The position numbers and the translations under genes were made by a program. From Accumulibacter sp. (lineage in GTDB: Bacteria; Pseudomonadota; Gammaproteobacteria; Burkholderiales; Rhodocyclaceae), in assembly GCA_003538495.1 (NCBI GenBank), contig DPSD01000435.1, forward strand, positions 318-12,375: DNA of 12,058 nt, read 5' to 3'. Under the pieces are notes generated by a model. The model saw nothing but the letters and a program-made list of their open reading frames with translations. It did no database searches and was not told the DNA's origin. Shown here one piece after another: positions 1 to 8,709 of the stretch (position 1 is its first letter; each line of letters starts with the position of its first letter).

Positions 1-121
1 CCATGCGCGGCATCTCGACGTCCAGCACGATCACGTCGGGCCAGCGCGCGCGCATCTTCTCCCACGCGAACAGCGGATCCTGCGCCGTGACGATGACCTC
101 GATCCCGGCGGCGCCGAGCAA
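1..121 (-). CDS. cheB: CheB receiver-domain fragment (partial at both ends)
   Basis: The reverse complement reads [20 protein letters not shown] and continues [21 protein letters not shown], with no stop. This is the hallmark of the receiver domain of CheB, the chemotaxis response regulator and protein-glutamate methylesterase/deamidase. The phospho-acceptor Asp of LDVEMP is the codon at 20-22. The N-terminal beta strand with the acidic pocket (normally VDDSAVVR or similar) should lie at about 125-180, but that DNA instead encodes PKS acyltransferase sequence on the other strand. The rest of the receiver and the methylesterase domain would lie beyond base 1. No chemotaxis gene fits the capsule neighbourhood, so the fragment looks displaced. 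It could be another receiver protein, but DPLFAxEKM followed by LDVEMPRM is very CheB-like. The family call is from motif recognition, without alignment. Confidence 0.72.
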   Translation of the reverse strand, partial: MLGAAGIEVIVTAQDPLFAWEKMRARWPDVIVLDVEMPRM

Positions 122-127
122 CTCGGC
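116..127. other. Junction between cheB fragment and PKS gene
   Basis: Left of this stretch the minus strand reads as CheB. Right of it the plus strand reads as PKS acyltransferase ([20 protein letters not shown], then [10 protein letters not shown]). The two frames share triplet boundaries and both are plausible over roughly 116-127, so the exact breakpoint cannot be placed. The plus frame stays open to base 2, but its translation there (for example [13 protein letters not shown]) resembles no acyltransferase sequence. No insertion sequence, direct repeat or att-like site is visible. An assembly chimera or a real inversion or deletion would both look like this. Confidence 0.65.
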
Positions 128-3100
128 ATTCTCGAGTCGGCTCTCGCCCGCGCGGACTTCTTCCACAAGCGCCTGGCGCTCGACTACGCTTTCCACAGCC
201 CGGCCATGGACGGCATCGAAGGCCCTCTGAAAACGGCTCTCGCCGAACTGCAAGCGGGCGCAGCCGTGCACCCCTTCTACTCCACGGTCACCGGCGAAAC
301 CGTGGACGGACGGCAACTGAACGCCGAATACTGGTGGCAGAACATCCGCCAGCCGGTGCTGTTCGAGGCGGCGGTCAAGGCGATGGTGGACGACGGCATC
401 AACGTCTTCGTCGAAATCGGCCCCAGTCCGATCCTGCGCAGCTACCTCAACGACTGCCTGAAGGACCGGGCGACCGACGGTCGCGTCGTCGCCACCCTCT
501 TGCGTGACGACGATTCGCCCGAACGGATCTGGAGTGCCGCCTGCCAGACGGTAATCGCCGGCGCCACCCATGATTGGCAGATCTTCTTCCCGCGACCGGC
601 CCGCTTCGTGCAATTGCCCAACTACCCGTGGCAGCGCGAGCGCCACTGGCACCCGGTCAGCAGCGAATCGGCCGGCCTGCTCTATCGGCACAAACGGCAC
701 CCCTTGCTGGGCTACGCACTGGCGCAGCACGAGCTGACCTGGGAAAACCAGCTCGATACCCTGCACGATCCGATCCTGGCCGATCACGTCGTCGGCGAGG
801 CGACGGTTTTCCCCGGCGCCGGCTTCGCCGAACTGGCGCTGGCCGCCGCGCTGGCGTGGCAAGCCGACGGTGTGGCGGCGATCGACGACCTCGAAATTCG
901 TTCGCCGCTGCTGATCGAAGACGAGCGCTCGACAGTCATCCGCTCGACGATCGCCGCGCAGGACGGCAGCCTGACGATCAGCAGCCGTGAGCAGCTCGGC
1001 AGCGAGCCCTGGACCCTGCACACCACCGCCCGCGTCCGCTGCGAAGCTGACGGTGCGCTGCTGCGCGAGGACGCGTCCGCCCTCCCCGACCGCGAGCCCG
1101 ACTTCGACGCCAGCAGCCACGCGGCCCTGACCCGGTCAGTGGGAATCAAGTATGGCCCGGCTTTCCAGTGCATCGAGCACGGCTGGGTACAGGGAAACTC
1201 GGTGCTGGCGGTCTATCGAATCCCGGACAGTATCGACCGCCAGCTCGAGCACGCGTACGTCCACCCGGCCTTGCTCGACTGCGCCTTCCAGCTCGTTTTC
1301 CAGTTGCTGAAGGACGCCATCGACGGCAACCAGGGCATCGCCTTCGTACCGGTACGGATGGGACGTATCGTCTTCCGCAACGGCCTGGCGAGACCCGCCT
1401 ACGCGCGCGCAACGCTGCTCAGACAGGGTTCGCGCTCGCTGCGCGCCGAGTTCGCGCTATTCACCGCTGACGGCAGCGCCATCGCCGTCGTCAAGGATGT
1501 CCTCTTCCGCAGCGTCCGTCTGAGCAGAAACGCCGCTGACCAGCTGCGCTGTCTGGCCTACCACGCCACACCGCTGCCGCATGCGCTGATGCCTGCCGGC
1601 GAGCCGGGCATCGCTTTCGACAGGGTCCGCTGGGCGCTTGCCGATCTGACCAGGCGCGCCGCGTTGAAAGGGACGCATCGCCGCTACTCGGAAGAAGTCG
1701 ATCCACTGCTGGATACCTTGTGCAGCCGGTTCACCCGGCTGGCCTTGCTGGAGCTGTCAGCGGACGGGCGAAGTCTGCCGTCCCGCGAGATCATCGCCTG
1801 CCAGACCGCCTGCCCGGCAACCGAGGCTTTCCTGGCCAGTCTGCTGTCGCTGGCCGAAGACGATCAGTCGCTGGCGGTCACCGCCGACGGCTGGGAAATC
1901 GTCCCGGACTCGCGAGACCAGTCGTCGGCGCAGGATATCTGGAACAGCCTGGTGGCCGACGATCCCGATTACTTCCAGATCGTCCATTCGGTCGGGCGTA
2001 TCGGGATGCATCTCGGCAGGCTACTGGCCGGCGGCGCCACGTTGTCCGAAATCTGCCCGCAGGAGTCATCACTGGCCACTCTGCTGCGGCAGGTCCTCGG
2101 CAGCAGCGGCAAACAGAAAATCGGCCAGGCGGTGCGCGAACTGATCGGCCGCGGACTGCGCGATCTGCCCGAGGGCAGACGGCTGCGGATCGTCGAGATC
2201 AGCGCCGGCGCACCCCTGTTCGCGATGGACGTCTGTAGCGCCATGGACTTCAATCGCGGCGACTACTGCTTCGCCAGCACGTCGGCAAGCGTGCTGGACG
2301 AGGTGCTCGGCCACCTCAAGGAGTGCTCGCCGGAGGTCGATACGCAACTGATTGGCGAACCGCCGTGGCAGGGATCTGCGGGCTCCGCAAGCAGCACTGG
2401 CTGCGCGCTGGCGATCGTCGTGCTCGATTTCGGCACCCTCGAAACGACCCTCCAGGCCCTCGACCATGCGCGCAGCTGCCTGGCCGTGGGTGGCTCGCTG
2501 GTGGTCATCGGCCAGCATCCTTCGCGCTGGATCGACTTCGTTTTCGGCGCCCGCCAGGAAGGCTGGTCGCGGCAGGAAGGCGGCAGCTGGCTGTCCGTTC
2601 AACGACCCAGCTTTTTCTGGCAGCAGCAGCTGAAAGAATCCGGTTTCGAGTCCTGCGAGCTTTTCGAGTTCTCGCCAGACACGCTGTCCGGTCCCTACCT
2701 GCTGCTCGGCAAGCTCAACGAAGCGGACTTCGCGCCCGCCGCGGCGCCGCGATCGACCCTGCGCAGCTGGGTCCTGCTTGCCGATCAGGCCGGTTTTTCG
2801 GCGCAGCTCTCGGATCAACTGACGAAGAAACTGCAGGCGCGCGGGGATCTGGTGATTCAGTCCAGCGCCAGCAGCAGCGTACAGATCGCCTCGCTGCTAA
2901 GCGAGATGAGCCGCAACTACGGCGAGCTCGACGGCATCGTGCATCTCGCCGGCCTCACCGCGGAACCCGGTGACGCAACGGCGAACGACATACTCGATCG
3001 CCAGGTCGGCCGCTGCGCGACGGCTGCGAGCATTTTCCGGGCCTGCGCAGAAACGCTGACCACCAGCACCTGCTGGCTGATCACGGCCAACGCCGTCAGC

Positions 3101-5677
3101 CACCTGCTCCCCGGTCGCGCAGCTGCCGCAACGCCCGAGATGGCCAGCATTGCTGCCGACACCGCCCTGTGGGGATTTGGCCGGACGATGCTCAACGAGG
3201 CCGACAACTGCGCGATCCGCCTCATTGACCTGGAAACGCCACTGGCCATTGAAACAGCAGCCGCGGCGCTGGACAGGGAGTTCGAACAGCCCGACGCCGA
3301 GCAGGAAGTGATGCTCACCGCCAGCGGCGAGCGTTACGCCTTGCGCCTGCGCATCGAGGAGAGCGCGAACACGCAACAGCAGGCGCCGATCCAGACGCCC
3401 ACCGTGGCGCTGGGATTCCAGTTCCCGGGGCAACTGCGCAACCTGCGCTGGGAGGCACAGCCGCGTCCGAACCTGGCAGCCGACCAGATCGAGGTCGATG
3501 TGCAGGCCACGGGCCTTAACTTCCGCGATGTCATGTACGCTCTGGGGCTGCTGGCCGACGAAGCGATCGAAAACGGCTTCGCGGGCCCGACGCTGGGCTT
3601 CGAGTTTGCCGGCACCGTCAGCCGCAGCGGCCGCGAAGGCAGTGGTTTCAGCCCCGGCGATCAGGTCGTCGGTTTCGGCCCGTCAAGCTTCGGCAACCGG
3701 GTGGTGACCCAGGCCACGGCCATCGCCCAGATCCCGCCCGGGATCTCGTTCGAAGCGGCGGCAACGATTCCAAGCACTTTCTTTACCGTCTATTACGCCA
3801 TGCACCATCTGGCGCGGCTGCAACCGGGAGAAAAGGTGCTGATTCATGGCGCGGCGGGCGGCATCGGAATTGCCGCGGTCCAGGTCGCCAAGTGGATCGG
3901 CGCCGAGATTTACGCCTCCGCCGGAAGCGATGAAAAACGCGACTTCCTGCGCCTCCTCGGCGTCGATCACATCTTTGATTCACGGGCGCTGGCCTTTGCC
4001 GACCAGATCATGGCGCAGACCGACGGGCAAGGCGTCGACGTCGTTCTGAATTCGCTCGCCGGCGAAGCGATCAACCGCAATTTCCAGGTGCTGAAGCCCT
4101 TCGGCCGCTTCCTGGAACTCGGCAAACGCGACTTCTACGAGAACACCAAGATTGGCCTGCGGCCCTTCCGCAATAACATCAGCTACTTCGGGATCGACGC
4201 CGACCAGTTGATGCTGGTGCACCCGGAACTGACCCGCAGCCTGTTCGGCGAGATCATGGACTTGTTCGCCGACGGCGTTTTCCACCCCCTGCCGTATCGC
4301 AGCTTCGAGGCCGACGATATCGTCGACGCCTTCCGCTTCATGCAGCAGGCGCGCCAGATCGGCAAGATCGTCATCACGTATCGTCACGGCATCAATCGCG
4401 TCCATTCGCCGAAGCCGCCGATGCGCCGGCCATTGCTGCTGGCAGCCGACGCCTCGTACCTGATCACCGGCGGCCTGCAGGGTTTCGGGCTGCGGACTGC
4501 CCAGTGGCTGGCGAGCAAGGGCGCCCGTCAGCTGATCCTGATCAGCCGTAGCGGTCCGGCGTCCGACGAAGCGCTTCAGGCGATCGCCGGTCTCGAAGAA
4601 CAGGGCGTTCAGGTGTACGCCGCGGCCTGCGACGTCACCAACCGCGAGGCACTGGCCGCGCTGCTCGCCGAGACCGCGCGGACGCTGCCGCCGCTGAAGG
4701 GGATCGTCCATGCGGCGACGGTGATCGACGACGGTCTGGTCCGCAACCTCGATGCCGATCAGATTCGCCGCGTGCTGGCCCCAAAGGTCGTCGGCGCCCG
4801 CTACCTGCACGAACTGACGGGCGACCGGGATCTCGATCTGTTCATCCTCTTTTCTTCGGCGACCACCGTCTTTGGCAATCCCGGACAGGCCAGCTACGTC
4901 GCCGCCAACGCCTGCCTGGAGGCGCTGGCCGAGTATCGCCGGTCGATCGGGCTGTGTGCCACCTGTGTCGGCTGGGGTCCGATCGACGATGTCGGCTTCC
5001 TGGCGCGCAACATACCGATCAAGGAGGCGCTGGTCAGCCGCATGGGCGGCGCGGCGCTCCAGTCGGCGATTGCTCTCGATGCCCTGGAGGAGATGCTGCT
5101 GGCCAATCGTTCGGGCCTGGCGGTGCTCGACTTCGACTGGAACGCCCTCAGCCGCCTGCTGCCCAGCGCGGCCAGTCCGAAGTTCCGGGAACTGGCGTGG
5201 CACGCCGATGACGGCGACGATCAGGACAACCACTCGGAAGACATTCAGCGGCTGCTGACCGAACTCTCCGACGAAGATCTGCTGGCGGCCTTCATCGACA
5301 TCCTGCGCGGCGAGATCAGCGAGATTCTGCGCGTCGCTCCGGACAAGATCGACGCCAATCGTTCGCTCTACGACATGGGCCTGGACTCGCTGATGGGTGT
5401 CGAACTGATGGTCGCCCTCGAAGGGCGTTTCGGCATCCGGCTGCCGGTGATGGCCCTGAGTCAGAGCCCGACCATCGCCAGGCTGGCGGCGAAGGTCATC
5501 CAGCAACTGCGCGGGACCGACGAGGGCAGCGAGTCCGACGAGCGGCATGCGACCATCGCGCAACAGGTCGCGCAGATCGCCGAGCAGCAAGGCGCCGTCT
5601 CGCGCGACCTGATCGACAAGGTGACCGAGGACCTGCAATCGAGAAGCGCGGCGACGACGCCGCAGGCGGTCGACTAG
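122..5677 (+). CDS. Highly reducing type I polyketide synthase, 5' part missing
   Basis: RkpA/WcbR-like iterative PKS probably making a reduced long acyl chain. Residues are numbered from the Met at 206, which is not the true start because the frame is open upstream and encodes the AT catalytic His motif YAFHSPAM (185-208). The AT C-half runs to about 100 ([10 protein letters not shown] near 69-77). DH spans about 165-440, with His194 in [18 protein letters not shown] 317-320 and Asp358 in LLDCAFQ. A methyltransferase-like domain (about 570-830) has a ruined SAM motif (EISAGAPLF). A pseudoKR (about 850-1050) follows, then ER (about 1070-1395; HGAAGGIG at 1214). KR (about 1410-1640) has TGGLQGFG, Lys1527, Ser1551, Tyr1564, Asn1568 and a B-type-like IDD at 1507-1509. 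ACP (about 1690-1770) has GLDSLM with Ser1728. A helical tail of about 40 residues ends the protein. The KS and the AT nucleophile are absent and there is no thioesterase. As it stands the gene cannot encode an active synthase. Confidence 0.92.
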   Translation, partial: LGILESALARADFFHKRLALDYAFHSPAMDGIEGPLKTALAELQAGAAVHPFYSTVTGETVDGRQLNAEYWWQNIRQPVLFEAAVKAMVDDGINVFVEIGPSPILRSYLNDCLKDRATDGRVVATLLRDDDSPERIWSAACQTVIAGATHDWQIFFPRPARFVQLPNYPWQRERHWHPVSSESAGLLYRHKRHPLLGYALAQHELTWENQLDTLHDPILADHVVGEATVFPGAGFAELALAAALAWQADGVAAIDDLEIRSPLLIEDERSTVIRSTIAAQDGSLTISSREQLGSEPWTLHTTARVRCEADGALLREDASALPDREPDFDASSHAALTRSVGIKYGPAFQCIEHGWVQGNSVLAVYRIPDSIDRQLEHAYVHPALLDCAFQLVFQLLKDAIDGNQGIAFVPVRMGRIVFRNGLARPAYARATLLRQGSRSLRAEFALFTADGSAIAVVKDVLFRSVRLSRNAADQLRCLAYHATPLPHALMPAGEPGIAFDRVRWALADLTRRAALKGTHRRYSEEVDPLLDTLCSRFTRLALLELSADGRSLPSREIIACQTACPATEAFLASLLSLAEDDQSLAVTADGWEIVPDSRDQSSAQDIWNSLVADDPDYFQIVHSVGRIGMHLGRLLAGGATLSEICPQESSLATLLRQVLGSSGKQKIGQAVRELIGRGLRDLPEGRRLRIVEISAGAPLFAMDVCSAMDFNRGDYCFASTSASVLDEVLGHLKECSPEVDTQLIGEPPWQGSAGSASSTGCALAIVVLDFGTLETTLQALDHARSCLAVGGSLVVIGQHPSRWIDFVFGARQEGWSRQEGGSWLSVQRPSFFWQQQLKESGFESCELFEFSPDTLSGPYLLLGKLNEADFAPAAAPRSTLRSWVLLADQAGFSAQLSDQLTKKLQARGDLVIQSSASSSVQIASLLSEMSRNYGELDGIVHLAGLTAEPGDATANDILDRQVGRCATAASIFRACAETLTTSTCWLITANAVSHLLPGRAAAATPEMASIAADTALWGFGRTMLNEADNCAIRLIDLETPLAIETAAAALDREFEQPDAEQEVMLTASGERYALRLRIEESANTQQQAPIQTPTVALGFQFPGQLRNLRWEAQPRPNLAADQIEVDVQATGLNFRDVMYALGLLADEAIENGFAGPTLGFEFAGTVSRSGREGSGFSPGDQVVGFGPSSFGNRVVTQATAIAQIPPGISFEAAATIPSTFFTVYYAMHHLARLQPGEKVLIHGAAGGIGIAAVQVAKWIGAEIYASAGSDEKRDFLRLLGVDHIFDSRALAFADQIMAQTDGQGVDVVLNSLAGEAINRNFQVLKPFGRFLELGKRDFYENTKIGLRPFRNNISYFGIDADQLMLVHPELTRSLFGEIMDLFADGVFHPLPYRSFEADDIVDAFRFMQQARQIGKIVITYRHGINRVHSPKPPMRRPLLLAADASYLITGGLQGFGLRTAQWLASKGARQLILISRSGPASDEALQAIAGLEEQGVQVYAAACDVTNREALAALLAETARTLPPLKGIVHAATVIDDGLVRNLDADQIRRVLAPKVVGARYLHELTGDRDLDLFILFSSATTVFGNPGQASYVAANACLEALAEYRRSIGLCATCVGWGPIDDVGFLARNIPIKEALVSRMGGAALQSAIALDALEEMLLANRSGLAVLDFDWNALSRLLPSAASPKFRELAWHADDGDDQDNHSEDIQRLLTELSDEDLLAAFIDILRGEISEILRVAPDKIDANRSLYDMGLDSLMGVELMVALEGRFGIRLPVMALSQSPTIARLAAKVIQQLRGTDEGSESDERHATIAQQVAQIAEQQGAVSRDLIDKVTEDLQSRSAATTPQAVD
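5664..5669 (+). promoter_or_regulatory. Weak ribosome binding site for the oxoamine synthase
   Basis: AGGCGG lies inside the last PKS codons, nine bases before the ATG at 5679. It is only a partial Shine-Dalgarno match. With one base between the PKS stop (5675-5677) and this ATG, translation is probably coupled to the PKS. Confidence 0.35.
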
Positions 5678-5678
5678 G

Positions 5679-7028
5679 ATGGTGCGCAAGGGATTGCCCG
5701 GGCTCACCGCCCAGATCAAGGACAAGCTCATCCAGCAGGCGCTCGAGCGCCGCCTCCGGCAAGCCGAGCAAGGCAAGGTCTTCGACGCCCCGGTTCGTGC
5801 CTCGAGCAATGCCACCGACACGCCGGAGCAGCACTGCCGCTTTGACCGGCATCAAGGCTACCAGCAGGTGCGAATCATCAGCGAAGGCGCCAGCCGCCTC
5901 GGCATAGCCAGTCCGTTCTTCAAGGTGCACGAAGGCATCGCCGGCGCCAGTACGCGAATCGACGGCCGGGATTTCATCAACTACGCCAGTTACAACTATC
6001 TCGCGCTTTCCGGCCATCCCGAAGTCTCGGCGGCAGCCAAGCTGGCGATCGATCGCTACGGCACCTCGGTGTCTGCCAGCCGTCTGGTCTCTGGCGAACG
6101 CCTGGTGCACCGCGAACTGGAGCAAGCGCTCGCCGCTGCTTACGAGGTCGACGACGCGATCACCTTCGTCAGCGGTCACGCCGCCAACGTCACCACGATC
6201 GGTTATCTGTTCGGCGACCAGGATCTGATCGTTCACGACGAACTGATTCACAACAGCGTCCTGCAGGGAATAGCCCTCTCGGGCGCCCGGCGGCTGTCTT
6301 TTCCGCACAATGACGCGGCGACCCTGGACACCATCCTGACGCAGCAACGCCACCACTTCCAGAAGGTCCTGGTGGTACTCGAAGGCATCTACAGCATGGA
6401 CGGCGATTACCCCGACCTGCCGCGCTTCGTCGCCATCAAGAAGCGGCATCGGGCCTTCCTGATGGTGGACGAGGCGCACTCCTTCGGCGTGATGGGCGCG
6501 ACCGGACGCGGGATCAGGGAACACTTCCGGTTGCGGGGTTCCGAGGTGGACATCTGGATGGGCACCCTGAGCAAGGCGCTGGCCGGTTGTGGCGGCTACA
6601 TCGCCGGCGAAGCGGCGCTGATCGAGCACCTCAAGTTCCTGGCGCCAGGCTTTCTCTACAGCGTCGGCATGTCGCCACCCGTCGCAGCAGCCTCCCTGGC
6701 GGCCCTGCGCGTGATACAGCGCGAGCCAGAGCGGGTCGTCGCCCTGCAGGAGCGGGGGCGATATTTCCTCGCGCAAGCCAGCGCTGCCGGCGTCGACACC
6801 GGCACCTGCGCGGGCTTTGCGGTGATCCCGGCGATCACCGGCAGCTCGATCAAGGCGGCGCGACTGTCAGCGGCGCTGTTCGAGCGCGGCATCAACGTCC
6901 AGCCGATCCTCTACCCGGCGGTTCCCGAGAAGTCCGCGCGGCTGCGCTTCTTCATCTCCTGCGAGCACGGCGAGCCGGAGATCAGGGAAACCGTCGCCGC
7001 CCTGGCCGAGGAGCTTGGCGGGCTGTAA
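5679..7028 (+). CDS. Alpha-oxoamine synthase (AONS/KBL/SPT-like, PLP enzyme)
   Basis: 449 residues of fold-type I PLP enzyme. The family joins an acyl thioester to an amino acid with loss of CO2, giving an alpha-amino ketone; examples are BioF, KBL, ALAS and serine palmitoyltransferase. Visible motifs are NYASYNYLALSGHPEV (101-116), GTSVSASRLVSGE (128-140), SGHAAN (165-170, the ring-stacking His167), HDELIHNS (186-193), DEAHSFGVMG (264-273, Asp264 and His267) and GTLSKALAGCGGY, where Lys299 should form the Schiff base. About 70-90 residues precede the usual AONS start, including a charged helix (AQIKDKLIQQALERRLRQAE). The gene starts one base after the PKS stop, and that PKS has no thioesterase, so the likely role is to offload its ACP-bound chain onto an amino acid. 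The family is RkpG/WcbT-like. The amino acid used cannot be read from the sequence, and biotin synthesis is unlikely because no bio genes are nearby. Confidence 0.88.
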   Translation: MVRKGLPGLTAQIKDKLIQQALERRLRQAEQGKVFDAPVRASSNATDTPEQHCRFDRHQGYQQVRIISEGASRLGIASPFFKVHEGIAGASTRIDGRDFINYASYNYLALSGHPEVSAAAKLAIDRYGTSVSASRLVSGERLVHRELEQALAAAYEVDDAITFVSGHAANVTTIGYLFGDQDLIVHDELIHNSVLQGIALSGARRLSFPHNDAATLDTILTQQRHHFQKVLVVLEGIYSMDGDYPDLPRFVAIKKRHRAFLMVDEAHSFGVMGATGRGIREHFRLRGSEVDIWMGTLSKALAGCGGYIAGEAALIEHLKFLAPGFLYSVGMSPPVAAASLAALRVIQREPERVVALQERGRYFLAQASAAGVDTGTCAGFAVIPAITGSSIKAARLSAALFERGINVQPILYPAVPEKSARLRFFISCEHGEPEIRETVAALAEELGGL

Positions 7029-7060
7029 TCATAGCGTGCCGGTGCGCACCCCCACACGCC

Positions 7061-7085
7061 GTCGCTGCCCAGGGAGCGTAGCGAC
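7061..7085. terminator. Possible hairpin in convergent intergenic gap
   Basis: The 130 bases 7029-7158 separate two converging genes and hold no credible ORF. GTCGCT (7061-7066) pairs with AGCGAC (7080-7085) across a 13-base loop. A perfect 10-base palindrome, GGTGCGCACC, sits at 7041-7050. Neither is followed by a T tract on either strand, so an intrinsic terminator is only a weak possibility. Chance inverted repeats are common at this GC content. Confidence 0.22.
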
Positions 7086-7158
7086 ATGGCGGCAGTGGTC
7101 GGCTGGAAGAACACCTCGGCGCGATCCCCGGTCATCTCCGGGTTCGTCGCGCCCCTGC

Positions 7159-8709
7159 CTACGATGCGCCGGACAGGCCCATCTCGTGGAGAAACAGGTG
7201 ACCAAGGTTTTCGACCCTTAGATCACGGCGCGTCCCTCTCGTCTGCTGACCGGCGCAACCCCGCTGACCGCCTTTCCGCCAGATGAAATAGTCGGTCTGC
7301 CCACCCGGAGCGCCCAGAGCGCGATAGACCCCGGGCATGATCGGCACGTGATCACCGAACCAACACAAACCGCCTGGGCCTGGCAGGGCCTCGAGCGCAG
7401 CGCGCAACGCGCCGGCCATCCGGTCGGCGTTGCCGAGATGGCGCAGGTAAACGGTCAGCTCGTCGCAACCGTCCGGGGGGGGCAGCGCATAGAGCCGTTC
7501 GACGTCGCCGGGCAGGACCTTTTCCAGCTGCAGGGGGCCATGGTTCTCCATGCTGATCACGAAAACGAACAGCGGCTGCCCGGCAGCGTTGTGCAGCAGC
7601 TCGCAGACCTTCTCGGCGAGCGCCAGATCGCCGATGTAAGGCCCGCTCCTGGCCGCCCCGGCAAAGCAGTGGATATCGACGAACTCGTCGAACCCGAGCC
7701 GTGGGAAGACCTTGTTGCGGGCGTAGAAAGCGGCTGAGAAGGGGTGCACGCAGACCGTCCGGTAGCCACATTCCCGCAGGTGGCTGGCCAGCGTGGCGAC
7801 GCCCTGGCGGGCCAGCCGGCGATACGGGTTGAAGCGATGCACGCCCAGCGACTCGCCGGCCAGCCCGGACAGAAAGGCGAACTCCGTACGCACGGTATTG
7901 GCGCCCCAGGCAGCCACTTCGACCTGCCCCTGGCATAGCGCATCCGCCTGCAAGGCATCAAACTCGTGCAGCACATCGCTGCGAATCCCGGCGAATAGGC
8001 GCCGCGGATCAAAGAAGGACTCGCTCTGTACCACCACCAGATGGCCTCGATCTCCGGCAGCGCGCCGTGCTGGCGTGGCGCCGTCGTAGGGCGAACGGAC
8101 CTCGCAAGGCGCGTGTTCCTCCTCGCCGTAGCGCCACAGGGCGGCCAGCAGACCCAGTTGACGCAGGTCGGAGGCGGCGTCGAAAGTCACCCCCGGTCGC
8201 CGCCGCATCCCCAGCGCCAGAAGCACCAGGCCGACCGTCGCGACGATCGCCGCGCCAGTCAGGAAATCGTCGGCCGGCAGCGACGCCAGCAAGGATTCCT
8301 CGAACGCCAGACCCGCCCAGACCGCCGCCGCGAAGGCCAGCAAGGCCAGCACCGCCCGCCAGGCGCCGAGGAAGGGCAGGTATAGCCGAGGGTGCTTCAA
8401 GGCGTCGCTGAAATACTCGAAGTCCTGAAAAATGAAGGGTTCACGCAGCGCCTGGTACTTGGCGTTGCTGACCAGCACCACGAACAGCATGCCAGCCAGC
8501 AGCGCGCTGGCGGCAAAAACGGGCCGCCGGACAAGCAGCAGGAGAAAACAGCAGGCCAGCAGCCAGAAGCCGAAGTGAATTGCCAGCGCCGCCAGCGGCC
8601 GCTTCCAGAACGGCAACGTCGCCGGGCGCAGCAGGCGCTCGAGCAACAAGGAAAGACCGGCGCTGACGGCGACCGGCGGCGCCACCGCCCACCAGAAAGC
8701 TTCAGCCAC
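7159..8709 (-). CDS. LTA-synthase-like membrane phosphotransferase (sulfatase fold)
   Basis: 516 residues from the GTG at 8709, which overlaps the end of the SDR gene by eight bases. The open frame extends upstream to 9006, but that part is antisense-style Arg/Ala-rich sequence inside the SDR, so I reject it. About five hydrophobic helices lie at 5-27, 39-60, 64-84, 112-136 and 150-168. A soluble domain on the periplasmic side follows, with alkaline-phosphatase-superfamily motifs: VVVQSESFFD (Glu230, metal), ANTVRTEF (Thr272, the position of the LtaS threonine nucleophile), MENHGP (His390) and WFGDHVPIMPG (Asp453, His454, metal). LtaS and MdoB/OpgB relatives transfer phosphoglycerol or similar groups from phospholipids. 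The order next to kpsS and an SDR recalls wcbQ of Burkholderia. Its substrate here is unknown; modification of the capsule lipid or glycan is inference. A sulfatase is less likely because no Cys/Ser-x-Pro-x-Arg signature is seen. Confidence 0.85.
   Translation of the reverse strand: MAEAFWWAVAPPVAVSAGLSLLLERLLRPATLPFWKRPLAALAIHFGFWLLACCFLLLLVRRPVFAASALLAGMLFVVLVSNAKYQALREPFIFQDFEYFSDALKHPRLYLPFLGAWRAVLALLAFAAAVWAGLAFEESLLASLPADDFLTGAAIVATVGLVLLALGMRRRPGVTFDAASDLRQLGLLAALWRYGEEEHAPCEVRSPYDGATPARRAAGDRGHLVVVQSESFFDPRRLFAGIRSDVLHEFDALQADALCQGQVEVAAWGANTVRTEFAFLSGLAGESLGVHRFNPYRRLARQGVATLASHLRECGYRTVCVHPFSAAFYARNKVFPRLGFDEFVDIHCFAGAARSGPYIGDLALAEKVCELLHNAAGQPLFVFVISMENHGPLQLEKVLPGDVERLYALPPPDGCDELTVYLRHLGNADRMAGALRAALEALPGPGGLCWFGDHVPIMPGVYRALGAPGGQTDYFIWRKGGQRGCAGQQTRGTRRDLRVENLGHLFLHEMGLSGAS

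Noticed and set aside
206..208. ATG at 206 as the PKS start codon
   Set aside because: The frame is open upstream and encodes the acyltransferase motif DYAFHSPAM directly before and through this Met, so it is internal.
3..230. Plus-strand 75-residue ORF over the left edge
   Set aside because: It is Ser/Thr/Arg-rich with no family motif and lies opposite the CheB reading and out of frame with the PKS.
3980..5821. 613-residue minus-strand ORF opposite the PKS ER, KR and ACP domains
   Set aside because: It runs opposite strongly conserved plus-strand domains. Long antisense frames are expected in GC-rich coding DNA, and its Gln/Arg/Asp-rich sequence shows no domain.
5496..6776. 426-residue minus-strand ORF opposite the oxoamine synthase
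   Set aside because: It is a shadow of the PLP enzyme, whose motifs are unambiguous on the plus strand.
7348..7737. Plus-strand ORF of 129 residues opposite the LtaS-like gene
   Set aside because: It lies opposite the metal-binding core of the phosphotransferase and has no recognisable features of its own.
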